64,000 bases of DNA from positions 310,001 through 374,000 of the forward strand of contig QWDA01000001.1 in assembly GCA_003605175.1 (NCBI GenBank). Direction: 5' to 3'. Positions 54,712-63,899 of this stretch are shown one piece after another. This DNA comes from Paracoccaceae bacterium (GTDB lineage: Bacteria > Pseudomonadota > Alphaproteobacteria > Rhodobacterales > Rhodobacteraceae). The position numbers and the translations under genes were made by a program. Within the stretch, counting starts at the first letter, position 1, and each line of letters starts with the position of its first letter. The notes beneath the pieces were generated by a model that saw only the letters and a program-made list of their open reading frames with translations, was not told the origin of the DNA and made no database searches.

Positions 54712-57069
54712 ATGCTGTTCGGGTTGGACGGAGTCGAGATCGGGCTCCTCATCGTCTTTCTCTGCCTCTTCGGTGGGATCATGACCGGCTTTCCGGTGGC
54801 CTTCGCCATCGGCGGCGCGGCGATCCTGTCATTCGGGATCATCGCCCTGCTCGATTCCGGCGGGCTCCTGGTGCATCAGGCGATCGACACGGGCTCGGCC
54901 GAATACGCAGCCCTGGTGCGTGAAGGCGTCGGGCGCGAGTTCATATCGGTATTCCGATACCCGGATCTGCCGCGGGTCGCCGAGCCCCTGTTCTCGGGCG
55001 GCTGGGAACAGGCGATGGACCGCAACCTCGCCTTCATCGTGAACCGGATGAACGAAAGGGTGATCGCGGGGCAGTCCATCGAGACGCTGCTCGCCGTGCT
55101 GATGTTCGTGATGATGGGCATCACGCTGGAGCGCTCGCGCATCGCCAACGATCTCCTGACCACCATGGCGCGGGTGTTCGGCCCGCTGCCGGGCGGCCTG
55201 GCCGTTTCCATCGTCGTGGTGGGCGCGTTCCTCGCCGCCTCGACCGGGATCGTCGGCGCGACGGTGGTGACGATGGGGCTTCTTGCGCTGCCGACGATGC
55301 TCCGCAACGGCTATTCGCCCGAGCTTTCCACCGGCGTTATCGCCGCATCTGGCACGCTGGGGCAGATCATTCCGCCCTCCATCGTGATCGTGCTCCTCGG
55401 CACGCTCGCAGGCGATCTCTATGCCACCGCGCAGGAGAACCGGGCCTCGATGCTCGGCTGTTCGGATGCGCTGACCTATCTGGGCGAGCCTGCGGTGGTC
55501 TCGGTCGGCACGCTCTTTCAGGCGGCGCTGCTGCCGGGGCTGATGCTGGCGGGGCTCTATGCGCTCTATGCCTTCGGTTTCGCGCTGATCAACCCGTCGA
55601 AGGCGCCGCCGGTGGCCTCTGAGGACCGGATCGGCGGCGAGGTCGTGACCCGCAGCGAGGCGCTGACCTGGTACCTGTTCGTGCCGGTGGGCATCCTTCT
55701 GACGCTGCTCATCGCGGCCAGTGCCGGTATCGTCGGCGGCCAGAATGTGGATGTGGCGCGCACCGTGCAGGCGACCCAGGCGCCGGAGCTGCGCACCAAT
55801 GTCTCGCCCCAATGCGCCGACGCGATGATCGAGCTGCACGGCCAGGAGAAATGGGACCGGTCGGTCGCCAAGGCCGAGGAGCTGCGCGCCTCCGGCACCT
55901 CGACCGAGGTCCGCCAGCTTTCCGAAGAAGAACTCGAGGCGGCGAAGGTCGAGATTCTGGCCGGAGCCGCGCCGATCGGCACCGGGGTCGCAACGCTGAT
56001 GGTGCTCTTCGGGCTCACCCTGGCCCTGGCGCGCGGCGTGGCGCCTTCGGCCGATCCGATGCCCCTCCTCGTCGGGGCGGGCGGCGTGGTGCTGGGGCTC
56101 GTCGTCGATGCGGCGGCCATCGCGCCGCTCGACTCGCCGGGCTGGACGTTCTTCCTGATGGCGGTGCCGGTGGGGCTCGCGCTCTATGGCTGCAGGCACG
56201 CGGCGGAGCGGCTGGGGCATAACGACCTGATCCGGGTGGTGTTCCCGCCGCTCGTCCTGATCGTCGCGGTTCTGGGCTCGATCCTCGGCGGGATCACCAA
56301 CCCGACGCCAGCCGCGGCGCTCGGCGCGGGCGGGGCGATCATGCTGGCTGCCTATCGCCGGCTGCGCGACGAGGAACGCTCGGGCCGGATCGTGATCTGG
56401 GGCAGCTTCGCGGTGGTGGTGATGATCCTTCTGGGGACCAATTTCGACCTTCGCCCCGACCGCGCCGACGTGTCGCCGGCCGACTGGCTGGCCATCGTCG
56501 CGGCGCAGCTCTGCTACCATCTGGCGCTGTTCGGGATCCTCTATTCCTGCTGGGTGCTCCTGCGCGCCCATGTCCTCGGGCCGGTGGTGCGCGAGACGGC
56601 CAAGGTCACCTCGATGGTCTTCACCATCCTGATCGGCTCGCAGCTCCTGAACCTGGTGGTGATCTCCTTCGGCGGCGAACATTACATCCAGGATTTCCTC
56701 CGGAGCTTCGACACCGAGTGGAAGGTATTCCTGATCGTGATGCTGGTCCTGTTCATCCTCGGCTTCGTGCTCGACTTCCTCGAGATCATCTACATCGTGA
56801 TCCCGATCGTCGGGCCGGTGATCTATGGCGGCACGATGGACCCGAAATGGGTGACGATCATGATCGCGGTGAACCTCCAGACCTCGTTCCTGACGCCGCC
56901 CTTCGGCTTCGCGCTGTTCTATCTGCGCGGCGTGGCCCCGCCGGGGATCACCACAGGCCACATCTACCGGGGCGTCGTGCCTTTCGTGTTGATCCAGGTG
57001 GTGGCGTTGGCGCTGTTCTGGGCATTCCCGGGGATCGTGACGCTCGTTCCGGATCTCATTCCGAATTAG
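54712..57069 (+). CDS. dctM: TRAP transporter large permease subunit (enlarged DctM)
   Basis: 785 residues against about 430 for ordinary DctM. N-terminal DctM helices (VGIGLLIVFLCLFGGIMTGFPVAFAIGGA region) are interrupted by a soluble segment at about 55-115. Core segments TGIVGATVVTMGLLALPTML and GTLGQIIPPSIVIVLLG follow. A second soluble insert lies at about 345-420, and the C-terminal DctM helices (GFVLDFLEIIYIVIPIVGPV region) close the protein. The long form is usual for TakP-type systems but the inserts are unassigned. Ends before a 159-base gap to bpt, which has no clear feature. Confidence 0.9.
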   Translation: MLFGLDGVEIGLLIVFLCLFGGIMTGFPVAFAIGGAAILSFGIIALLDSGGLLVHQAIDTGSAEYAALVREGVGREFISVFRYPDLPRVAEPLFSGGWEQAMDRNLAFIVNRMNERVIAGQSIETLLAVLMFVMMGITLERSRIANDLLTTMARVFGPLPGGLAVSIVVVGAFLAASTGIVGATVVTMGLLALPTMLRNGYSPELSTGVIAASGTLGQIIPPSIVIVLLGTLAGDLYATAQENRASMLGCSDALTYLGEPAVVSVGTLFQAALLPGLMLAGLYALYAFGFALINPSKAPPVASEDRIGGEVVTRSEALTWYLFVPVGILLTLLIAASAGIVGGQNVDVARTVQATQAPELRTNVSPQCADAMIELHGQEKWDRSVAKAEELRASGTSTEVRQLSEEELEAAKVEILAGAAPIGTGVATLMVLFGLTLALARGVAPSADPMPLLVGAGGVVLGLVVDAAAIAPLDSPGWTFFLMAVPVGLALYGCRHAAERLGHNDLIRVVFPPLVLIVAVLGSILGGITNPTPAAALGAGGAIMLAAYRRLRDEERSGRIVIWGSFAVVVMILLGTNFDLRPDRADVSPADWLAIVAAQLCYHLALFGILYSCWVLLRAHVLGPVVRETAKVTSMVFTILIGSQLLNLVVISFGGEHYIQDFLRSFDTEWKVFLIVMLVLFILGFVLDFLEIIYIVIPIVGPVIYGGTMDPKWVTIMIAVNLQTSFLTPPFGFALFYLRGVAPPGITTGHIYRGVVPFVLIQVVALALFWAFPGIVTLVPDLIPN

Positions 57070-57228
57070 GCCAAGACGGGTTCTGGCGAAAGCGTTCGTC
57101 CACTGCGGAACTCGTCGTGCACCCGCCCGGCGGCCCTTCGGGCCTCGATTCCGGGCGGGGTGCCGCACATTCGTTGTGGAGGGTGCCCGCGTTGCGCCGC
57201 AGCCTCGCCTCCAGTGCGAGCGGGGGCC

Positions 57229-58056
57229 TCAGATGCTGGTGGGGCGGGTGTCGGGCAGGCTGATCCGGGCGACCTGCTCGGCGATCGGATCGGTCGAAAG
57301 CGGATGCGTCTCGGCCGAGTACCGCTCCGGGTCGCCGAGATCCTGCCACTTTCCGCCGAAATAGACCTCGAGCGCCGGGAAGCGCGCCTTGTAGCCCATC
57401 TTCGGACTGCCGGGCACCCAGTAGCCGAGATAGACATAGGGCAGGCCCGCGTCCCGTGCGATGTCCACATGGTCGAGGATCACATAAGTCCCGAGCGAGT
57501 CCTGCGCCCGGTCCGGGTCGTAGAAGGAATAGACCATCGACAGCCCGTCATCGAGCACATCGGTCAGGCAGACGGCCTTGAGCGCCCGCTCGCCGTTCCG
57601 GGCACTCGAATATTCGATGACGCGGCTCCGGATCGGGGTTTCCTCGATCATCGCGGCGAACTCGAAGATGTCCATGTCGGCCATGCCGCCATCGGCGTGC
57701 CGGCTGTCGAGATAGGTGCGGAACAGCGCGTATTGTTCTTCCGTGGCCCAGGGCGAGGTCGCCTCGCGGCTGAGATCCCCGTTGCGCCGGACCGCCCGCT
57801 TGAGGCTTTTCGAGGGCTTGAAATCCGCGACCCTGATCCGCGCCGAGAGACAGGCCGAGCATTCCGCGCAGGACGGCCGGTAGAGCACGTTCTGCGAACG
57901 CCGGAAGCCCTGTTTCGAGAGCGAGTCGTTCAGGCGTTCCGCGTATTCGCCCTGGAGTGAGGTGAACAGTTTCCGCTCCATCCGCCCTTCGAGATAGGGG
58001 CAGGGCTGCGGTGCGGTCACGTAGAACTGTGGCGCAATGGGAAGCGTGTGGCGCAT
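57229..58056 (-). CDS. bpt: Aspartate/glutamate leucyltransferase
   Basis: 275 residues of the bacterial R-transferase family. The N-terminal Cys cluster CPYLEGR and [12 protein letters not shown] fits the zinc/Cys-rich ATE_N domain, and the C-terminal ATE domain has [20 protein letters not shown]. It attaches Leu to proteins with N-terminal Asp or Glu and so feeds the N-end rule. The start at 58056 has no strong Shine-Dalgarno. Gap to RDD gene is 120 bases. Confidence 0.95.
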   Translation of the reverse strand: MRHTLPIAPQFYVTAPQPCPYLEGRMERKLFTSLQGEYAERLNDSLSKQGFRRSQNVLYRPSCAECSACLSARIRVADFKPSKSLKRAVRRNGDLSREATSPWATEEQYALFRTYLDSRHADGGMADMDIFEFAAMIEETPIRSRVIEYSSARNGERALKAVCLTDVLDDGLSMVYSFYDPDRAQDSLGTYVILDHVDIARDAGLPYVYLGYWVPGSPKMGYKARFPALEVYFGGKWQDLGDPERYSAETHPLSTDPIAEQVARISLPDTRPTSI

Positions 58057-58176
58057 GGGTTTCGCGAGGTTTGATCCGGGGAAACGTTAGCAACCCGCCA
58101 CACTGTCGCCAAGCCCCCCATAATGGCGAGGTCACATTGGCCGCGAACGCATCTTGCCAGCGTTCGCGGCACGTTG

Positions 58177-58647
58177 TCAGGCACTTGCGTTGAGCGCGAC
58201 CGTTCCCAGAACGTGATCAGTCAGACCCTGGCCGCGTTCGGAGATCAGCATGAGCCCGACGGAAACGAGCTGGAGCGGGAAGATCATGAAGGAAAGCGTG
58301 TAGCCCGCCGTGTGCAGCAGCGCCGTGCCCGAATCAAGCGGCGCGCCGAAGCGGTCGCGGAAGGTGATCGCCGCGAGGCGCATGCCGGGCGTCGCCGAAT
58401 GCCGGGCCAGGCTGGTCCAACGGTAGAGGAAGCTGAGCACGGCATAGAGACCGGGGAGGAAGAAAAGGCTGATGAACAGCGTGAAGGGTGCCAGCACGAC
58501 CGCGGTCAGCGCGGTCAGGAGCGCGATCAGGATCGTGTCGACGATCCAGGCGAAGCCGCGCTTGAGGGTCACGCCCTCGTAGAAGTCCGGGCGGGTGTCG
58601 GGATCGGGGAGGCCGGGGTAGAGGCGGTTCACTGTCATCTCGGTCAT
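58177..58647 (-). CDS. RDD family membrane protein
   Basis: 156 residues with RGFAWIVDTILIALL (the RDD-type Arg-Asp pair region), a second helix pair and SATPGMRLAAITFRD plus LTDHVLGTVAL near the end, all marks of the RDD family. Inner membrane protein of unknown role. ATG at 58647 follows a GGGCTGA segment; the first two codons could be alternative starts. Confidence 0.88.
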   Translation of the reverse strand: MTEMTVNRLYPGLPDPDTRPDFYEGVTLKRGFAWIVDTILIALLTALTAVVLAPFTLFISLFFLPGLYAVLSFLYRWTSLARHSATPGMRLAAITFRDRFGAPLDSGTALLHTAGYTLSFMIFPLQLVSVGLMLISERGQGLTDHVLGTVALNASA

Positions 58648-58706
58648 GGGTCAGCCCTTGTGTGTGGCGGCGGCCCCGGTCGATCGGGGCCGCACTGCGG
58701 ATCCTG

Positions 58707-59123
58707 TCAGGCTTCGGCCGTATCGGCGGTTTCGCGGGCCTTGCGGGCGCGGTCGTCCATGAACTGGTCGAACTCGGCCTTGTCCTTGGCCTCGCGCAGC
58801 CGGTTCAGGAAGGCTTCGAACGCATCCTGCTCCTCTTCCAGCCGGCGCAGCGTTTCGGACTTGTAGGCGTCGAACGCGGTGTTGCCGGAGGATTTGAAGG
58901 CGGCATGGGCGTGGTGGGCGCGGCGGTGATGGCTGCAGGAACCTTTGAACATGCGTTTGCTCCAGATCATGTAGGCGAGGAGGGCGAGGCCGACCGGCCA
59001 GAAGAAGATGAAGCCCAGCACCATCGCGGCGATCCAGGCACCCTTGCCGCGCTCGTCGAGCCAGCCCTCGGCGCGTAGGAACCAGTTGCCGCTATGCGGC
59101 GGGTTGGTTGTCAGGGTCGTCAT
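58707..59123 (-). CDS. DUF2852 family protein
   Basis: 138 residues. One transmembrane helix (AAMVLGFIFFWPVGLALLAYMIW, about 32-54) is followed by a basic His-rich segment (CSHHRRAHHAHA) and a long amphipathic helical tail. This matches DUF2852, common in alphaproteobacteria. Function unknown; the tail probably forms a cytoplasmic coiled coil. Confidence 0.85.
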   Translation of the reverse strand: MTTLTTNPPHSGNWFLRAEGWLDERGKGAWIAAMVLGFIFFWPVGLALLAYMIWSKRMFKGSCSHHRRAHHAHAAFKSSGNTAFDAYKSETLRRLEEEQDAFEAFLNRLREAKDKAEFDQFMDDRARKARETADTAEA

Positions 59124-59299
59124 GGCGGTCTTGCGCTCCCGTGTTTGGGGTTGATGTAAATTCCGTTTACATTGCCGATATCGGGAGCCCGGGGGCGGGC
59201 TTCAAGGGGCTATGTGAATGTTTTTTACATTCCTCGGTGCGGAACCTGGCAAAACATTGAAATCCGGAACGATTAACCGAACCTCCAATTCCAGCGAGG

Positions 59300-59770
59300 C
59301 TATTCTGTGAACGCGCCGGTCTCGGCGCCGGCGGCCAAGCGCAGGGCGTCGGGTGCAGAAGAGAAGAGGTGGCGCGGGGTGCCGGCGGCGGCCCAGATCT
59401 GCGGGAAGTCGGAAAGGCGCGGGTCGAAGAAGGCGCGGGGGGCTTCGAGATGGCCCAAGGGCGCAACGCCGCCGATCACGAAACCGGTGCGGGCGCGGAC
59501 GAAGCCGGCATCGGCGGGGGCGAGGGGCTCGCCGGCCAGCGCGGCGGCCTTCTCCGGATCGACGCGGTTGCCGCCGGCAGTGACGAAGAGGAAGACGGCA
59601 TCGCTGTCCGGCCCGCGGAAGATCACCGATTTGGCGATCTGGTCGATCTCGCAGCCCACGGCGGCGGCCGCCGCGGCGGCGGTGCGGGTGCCCTCCGCCA
59701 TCTCGCGGATCTCCGCGGCGATGCCCGCCGCTTCCAGCGCGGATCTGACCCGCGCGACGCTCTTGCTCAT
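59300..59770 (-). CDS. YbaK/ProX-type aminoacyl-tRNA deacylase
   Basis: 156 residues. The YbaK/EbsC fold is shown by CEIDQIAKSVIFR (conserved Lys), LFVTAGGNRVDPEKAAAL, GFVIGGVAPLGH and FDPRLSDFPQIWAAAGTPRHLF. It should hydrolyse mischarged tRNAs, as ProX/YbaK do. The ATG at 59770 overlaps the preceding hypothetical gene by four bases (ATGA). Confidence 0.9.
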   Translation of the reverse strand: MSKSVARVRSALEAAGIAAEIREMAEGTRTAAAAAAAVGCEIDQIAKSVIFRGPDSDAVFLFVTAGGNRVDPEKAAALAGEPLAPADAGFVRARTGFVIGGVAPLGHLEAPRAFFDPRLSDFPQIWAAAGTPRHLFSSAPDALRLAAGAETGAFTE

Positions 59771-60192
59771 GGCAGATCCGCCAGACGGAAGGACGCCGTT
59801 TCTCTGAATCGCAGGTTGCAGGTCACCAAAACACGCCTCTCCTCTGCTCCGAGTGCTTCGACACGCAGTTCCCGGTCCGGTCGCAGAATTCGTTCATAGG
59901 GCCCGTTCCAGAGCCGCCAGTCATACACGTAGAAGCCGCGGTCGGCGAGCGCCCTCCAGGTCGTTTCATTCCCCGGGCCACGTCCCTCGACACTGTGCGA
60001 TCCGGTTCGCGGCAGCCGGTCTATCAGGTCATCCATGCGCCGGAACGCGGCTTCCGGATCGGCGCGCCCGTCGAGTGCCTGCGGCGGGACCTGGCCGGAG
60101 CCGGCCGAGGCACAGATCGCGAGCGACCCTTCGGCATCGGCGAGCATCCAGTCGAACTCCAGGCCGCTCAGAGGGTCGTGCGGAGGTGGCAT
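59767..60192 (-). CDS. Hypothetical protein, possibly immunity-like
   Basis: 141 residues, not recognised. The N-terminal block (LEFDWMLADAEGSLAICAS, AGSGQVPPQAL) resembles the start of several small immunity-type or SMI1-like proteins, but this is weak resemblance. The centre (RALADRGFYVYDWRLWNGPYERILRP) is aromatic and charged. Start ATG 60192 is chosen to avoid the glnE promoter; earlier in-frame ATGs lie on the glnE start. Four-base overlap with ybaK suggests co-translation. Confidence 0.6.
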   Translation of the reverse strand: MPPPHDPLSGLEFDWMLADAEGSLAICASAGSGQVPPQALDGRADPEAAFRRMDDLIDRLPRTGSHSVEGRGPGNETTWRALADRGFYVYDWRLWNGPYERILRPDRELRVEALGAEERRVLVTCNLRFRETASFRLADLP

Positions 60193-60268
60193 GCCGGGAT
60201 CATCGCCATGTGCCTCGCGGATGCAAGCGCAGTTGACGCTCCGGCGCCGGAGCGGTTTTGTCCGGTTC

Positions 60269-63055
60269 ATGGGCTTCGCCAACCGCATCACCCGCGCACC
60301 GCGCGCCTTCGAGCCGGAGCGCGGCGCCGAGGCGGCGGCATTGCTTCCCGGCCAGCCGCCGGAACTGAGAGAGCTTCTGGCGGGCGCGGCCGGGTGCAGC
60401 CCTTATCTCAAGGGGTTGATGGAGCGCGAGCGCGACTGGCTCGACGCGGTGCTCAGCGGGGCTCCGGAGACGGCGCTGGCCGGGATCCTGGCCGAGGCGG
60501 CGGCGCTCGAGGGCGATGTGGGGCCGGGGCTCAGGCGCGCGAAGCGGCGGGTGGCGCTCCTGGTGGCGCTGGCGGATCTGGGCGGCGCCTGGTCGCTGGA
60601 GGAGGTGACCGGCGCGCTGACAGATTTCGCGGACCTGGCGGTGGCGCAGGGGATCGCGGCGCTGGTCGCGCAGGAGATCCGGCGCGGCAAGCTGCCCGGC
60701 GCGCGGCCCGAGGAGGCCGCGGCGGGGGCCGGCATGGTCGCGATCGCAATGGGGAAGATGGGCGCGCGGGAGCTGAACTATTCCTCGGATATCGACCTGA
60801 TCTGCCTGTTCGACGGCGAGCGCTTCGGGGCCGACGATTTCCACGATGCCCGCGCGGGTTTCGTCCGGGTGGCGCGGAACCTCGCCAAGCTCCTCTCCGA
60901 GACCACCGCCGAAGGTTACGTGTTCCGGACCGACCTGCGGCTCAGGCCCGATCCGGCGGTCACCCCGGTCTGCCTTTCGATGGAGGCCGCCGAGCGCTAC
61001 TACGAAAGCGTCGGACGCACCTGGGAGCGGGCGGCGCATATCAAGGCGCGGGCGGCGGCGGGCGATATCGCGGCGGGCGAGGCCTATCTGCAAAGGCTCA
61101 CGCCCTTCGTGTTCCGGCGGCATCTGGATTATGCCGCGATCCAGGATGCCCATGACATGCGGCTCCGGATCCGCGAGCACAAGGCGCTCGGCGGGGCGCT
61201 GAGGCTCGAAGGTCATGACATCAAGCTGGGCTCGGGCGGGATCCGCGAGATCGAGTTCTTCACCCAGACGCGCCAGATCATCGCCGGCGGGCGCGACCCG
61301 AGCCTGCGGGAACGCGGCACGGTGGCCGCGCTCAGGGCGCTCGCCGCGAAGGGCTGGACCGAGGATGCCGAGGCGCTGATCGAGGATTACCGGTTTCACC
61401 GCGAGGTGGAGCACCGGCTGCAGATGGTGGCCGACCAGCAGACCCAGCGACTGCCGGTGGCGGACGAGGGGTTCGACCGGCTGGCGGCGATGATGGATCG
61501 CGGGACGGAAGAGTTCCGCGCCGAACTGATGGACCGGCTGACCCGCGTTGCGGGGATCACCGAGGGGTTCTTCCGGCCCGGCAGCGGCGCGGGCGCGGCG
61601 CCGGACCTGGGGAAAGAGGCGCGCGAGATCGTCGCGCGCTGGCCGAATTATCCGGCGCTCCGCACCGCGCGGGCGGCGGAGATCTTCGGCCGGGTGAAGC
61701 CCGAGATCCTGTCGCGCCTGAAGGCGCGCGCCGCGAATCCGGGCGAGGCGCTGGTGCGTATCGACGGGTTCCTCGCGGGCCTGCCGGCGGGCGTGCAGCT
61801 TTTTTCGATGTTCGACGCGAATCCGCAGCTGATCGACCTGATCGTCGATATCGCGGCCACCTCGCCGGCGCTCGCGCGTTACCTGTCGCGGCATTCCGAT
61901 GTGCTCGATGCGGTGATCGGCGGGGGGTTCTTTTCGGACTGGCCCGGGGCGCCGGCGCTCACCGCCGACCTTCAGGGCCAGATGGCGGCGGCGGGCGATT
62001 ACGAGGCACAGCTTCTCACGGCGAGGCACTGGCGGAACGAGTGGCATTTCAGGATCGGCGTGCATCACCTGCGCGGGCTGATCGATGGCAGGGCGGCCGG
62101 GGCGGAGTATGCCGAGCTCGCCGAGGCCGTTCTGGCCGCGCTCTGGCCGGTGGTGGCGGCGGAATTCGCCCGCAAGCACGGGGCGCCGCCGGGCCGGGGG
62201 GCTACGGTGCTCGGGATGGGGTCGCTCGGCGCGGGCGCGCTGACGGCGACATCGGATCTCGACCTGATCGTCATCTACGATGCCGGCGGCGTGGAAAGCT
62301 CGGAAGGCCGCCGGCCGTTGCCCGCGCGGACCTATTACGCGCGGCTGACCCAGGCCTTCGTGACCGCGCTGACCGCGCCGATGGGGCCGGGGCGGCTCTA
62401 CGAGGTGGACATGCGGCTCCGCCCCTCGGGGCGACAGGGGCCGGTGGCGACCGCGCTGGCGGGGTTCAGGAACTACCAGCGCGAGGAGGCCTGGACATGG
62501 GAGCATCTGGCGCTCACCCGGGCACGGCCGGTGGCCGGGGAAGCCGCGCTCGGCGTCGAGGTCGAGGCGTTCCGGGCGGGCCTGCTGAAGGGGCCCTGGG
62601 ACCGGGAAAAGGTGCTGGCGGACATAGCCGACATGCGGCGGCGGCTGGCGGAGGCGAAGCCGGGTGGGCCGGCCTGGAACGTGAAGGACGGACCGGGACG
62701 GCTACAGGATATCGCGCTTCTGGCACAGGGCGGCGCGCTCCTGGCGGGGGTGCCGGTGCGCGGCGTCGCGGAGCAACTGGCAGCCGGCGCCGGGGCGGTG
62801 GGACTCGCGCCGGAGGACGCGGCGCGGCTCGGGTCGGCCCATGCGCTTTGCTGGCGTGTACAGGCGGCCGAGCGGCTGATGGCCGAGGGCGGTTTCGACC
62901 CGGACGCGGTGGGCGCGGGCGGGCAGTCGTTCCTGTTGCGGGAGACCGGATTCGACGCTATTTCCGCGCTTGAGCGCTCGATTGCCGAAAGCGCCGCCGA
63001 AGCGGCCGAGATCGTTGCCGCGCGCCTGCCGGACCTGTCTGCAAAGGAGGGCTGA
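60269..63055 (+). CDS. glnE: Bifunctional glutamine synthetase adenylyltransferase/deadenylyltransferase
   Basis: 928 residues. Two nucleotidyltransferase (GlnE) domains: the N-terminal one has GKMGARELNYSSDIDLICLFD, the C-terminal one GMGSLGAGALTATSDLDLIVIYD. The GlnD-type linker helices lie between. It adds or removes AMP on glutamine synthetase according to PII. ATG at 60269 (MGFANRITRAPRAFEPERG) matches homologues; an earlier start would overlap the divergent gene. Confidence 0.95.
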   Translation: MGFANRITRAPRAFEPERGAEAAALLPGQPPELRELLAGAAGCSPYLKGLMERERDWLDAVLSGAPETALAGILAEAAALEGDVGPGLRRAKRRVALLVALADLGGAWSLEEVTGALTDFADLAVAQGIAALVAQEIRRGKLPGARPEEAAAGAGMVAIAMGKMGARELNYSSDIDLICLFDGERFGADDFHDARAGFVRVARNLAKLLSETTAEGYVFRTDLRLRPDPAVTPVCLSMEAAERYYESVGRTWERAAHIKARAAAGDIAAGEAYLQRLTPFVFRRHLDYAAIQDAHDMRLRIREHKALGGALRLEGHDIKLGSGGIREIEFFTQTRQIIAGGRDPSLRERGTVAALRALAAKGWTEDAEALIEDYRFHREVEHRLQMVADQQTQRLPVADEGFDRLAAMMDRGTEEFRAELMDRLTRVAGITEGFFRPGSGAGAAPDLGKEAREIVARWPNYPALRTARAAEIFGRVKPEILSRLKARAANPGEALVRIDGFLAGLPAGVQLFSMFDANPQLIDLIVDIAATSPALARYLSRHSDVLDAVIGGGFFSDWPGAPALTADLQGQMAAAGDYEAQLLTARHWRNEWHFRIGVHHLRGLIDGRAAGAEYAELAEAVLAALWPVVAAEFARKHGAPPGRGATVLGMGSLGAGALTATSDLDLIVIYDAGGVESSEGRRPLPARTYYARLTQAFVTALTAPMGPGRLYEVDMRLRPSGRQGPVATALAGFRNYQREEAWTWEHLALTRARPVAGEAALGVEVEAFRAGLLKGPWDREKVLADIADMRRRLAEAKPGGPAWNVKDGPGRLQDIALLAQGGALLAGVPVRGVAEQLAAGAGAVGLAPEDAARLGSAHALCWRVQAAERLMAEGGFDPDAVGAGGQSFLLRETGFDAISALERSIAESAAEAAEIVAARLPDLSAKEG

Positions 63056-63309
63056 TGTCCGATCCCGATCCCAAGGGCCTGATCCGCGAAAGCTACCGGA
63101 TCGAGGGGATTTCCGAACCCGAATGCCGGTCGATCTTTCTTGACTGGGCATTGTCGAATCCGGCCGCCGATCCGCGCGACGAGATTCGTGTGCTCATCGC
63201 CCGCTACGGTGCGGATCATCCCGACCATCCGATGACCGGCGTCCTGACAGCGGGTCTCGCGCAGGCGGGTGCGACAGGCCGGCGCGGGGGGCGGCGCGGG
63301 CGCGCCTAG
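63055..63309 (+). CDS. Small hypothetical protein after glnE
   Basis: 84 residues from an ATG sharing one base with the glnE stop (TGATG). The centre (SYRIEGISEPECRSIFLDWAL) was not recognised as a family; the end is Gly/Arg-rich (GRRGGRRGRA), possibly nucleic-acid binding. Similar small ORFs follow glnE in relatives, as I recall. Cytoplasmic by prediction. Confidence 0.65.
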   Translation: MSDPDPKGLIRESYRIEGISEPECRSIFLDWALSNPAADPRDEIRVLIARYGADHPDHPMTGVLTAGLAQAGATGRRGGRRGRA

Positions 63310-63441
63310 GCGGAATCACGAAATGTTTCAACCTTCGCCGTTTCGTGCCCGGACGTGACGGAGGGCTCAACGTCGTGGCCAGCCCGCCCTATATTGTGAG
63401 GTGTCGGGCAGGGAGCGGGACCTGCGCCGCGCGAGAGAGCA

Positions 63442-63855
63442 GTGAGTGACGAAATGATGCGTAGAGCCGCATTTTGCCTGGCCGTTCTGGCCTTTCCTGT
63501 TTCGGCGAGCGCCCTGCCGCCGTTGCACGAGAACCCCACCGTCGTGAACGGTTTTTATGCGATCGGTCTCGCCGACGAGCTGCGGAAGAACTGCGGCTCG
63601 ATCGAGCCGCGCTGGTTTCGGGCGTACAACTTTCTCAAGTCGCTCGAGAGATACGCACGCGAGGCCGGCTATACCGAAGCCGATATCGATGCGCTGACCG
63701 ACAACAAGGCCGAGAAGGAGAAGCTGCGACAGAGGATCCGCAAGGATCTCGCGGCCAGGGGTGCGTCGCAGAAGACCCCGGAAGGCTATTGCACTGTCGG
63801 GCGTGAAGAAATAGCCAAAGACACGATGGCGGGGCGCCTGCTCCGCGCCAACTGA
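63442..63855 (+). CDS. DUF5333 family secreted protein
   Basis: 137 residues from a GTG at 63442; ATGs at 63454 and 63457 are alternatives and give a better signal peptide ([18 protein letters not shown]). The mature domain ([45 protein letters not shown]) matches DUF5333, a family found among the nuo genes of Rhodobacterales. Two conserved Cys may form a disulfide. It lies 44 bases ahead of nuoG. Confidence 0.8.
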   Translation: MSDEMMRRAAFCLAVLAFPVSASALPPLHENPTVVNGFYAIGLADELRKNCGSIEPRWFRAYNFLKSLERYAREAGYTEADIDALTDNKAEKEKLRQRIRKDLAARGASQKTPEGYCTVGREEIAKDTMAGRLLRAN

Positions 63856-63899
63856 CGCCGCTCGGCAGACGGGCGGCTCATCCGAAGGGAGCCGCCCTC

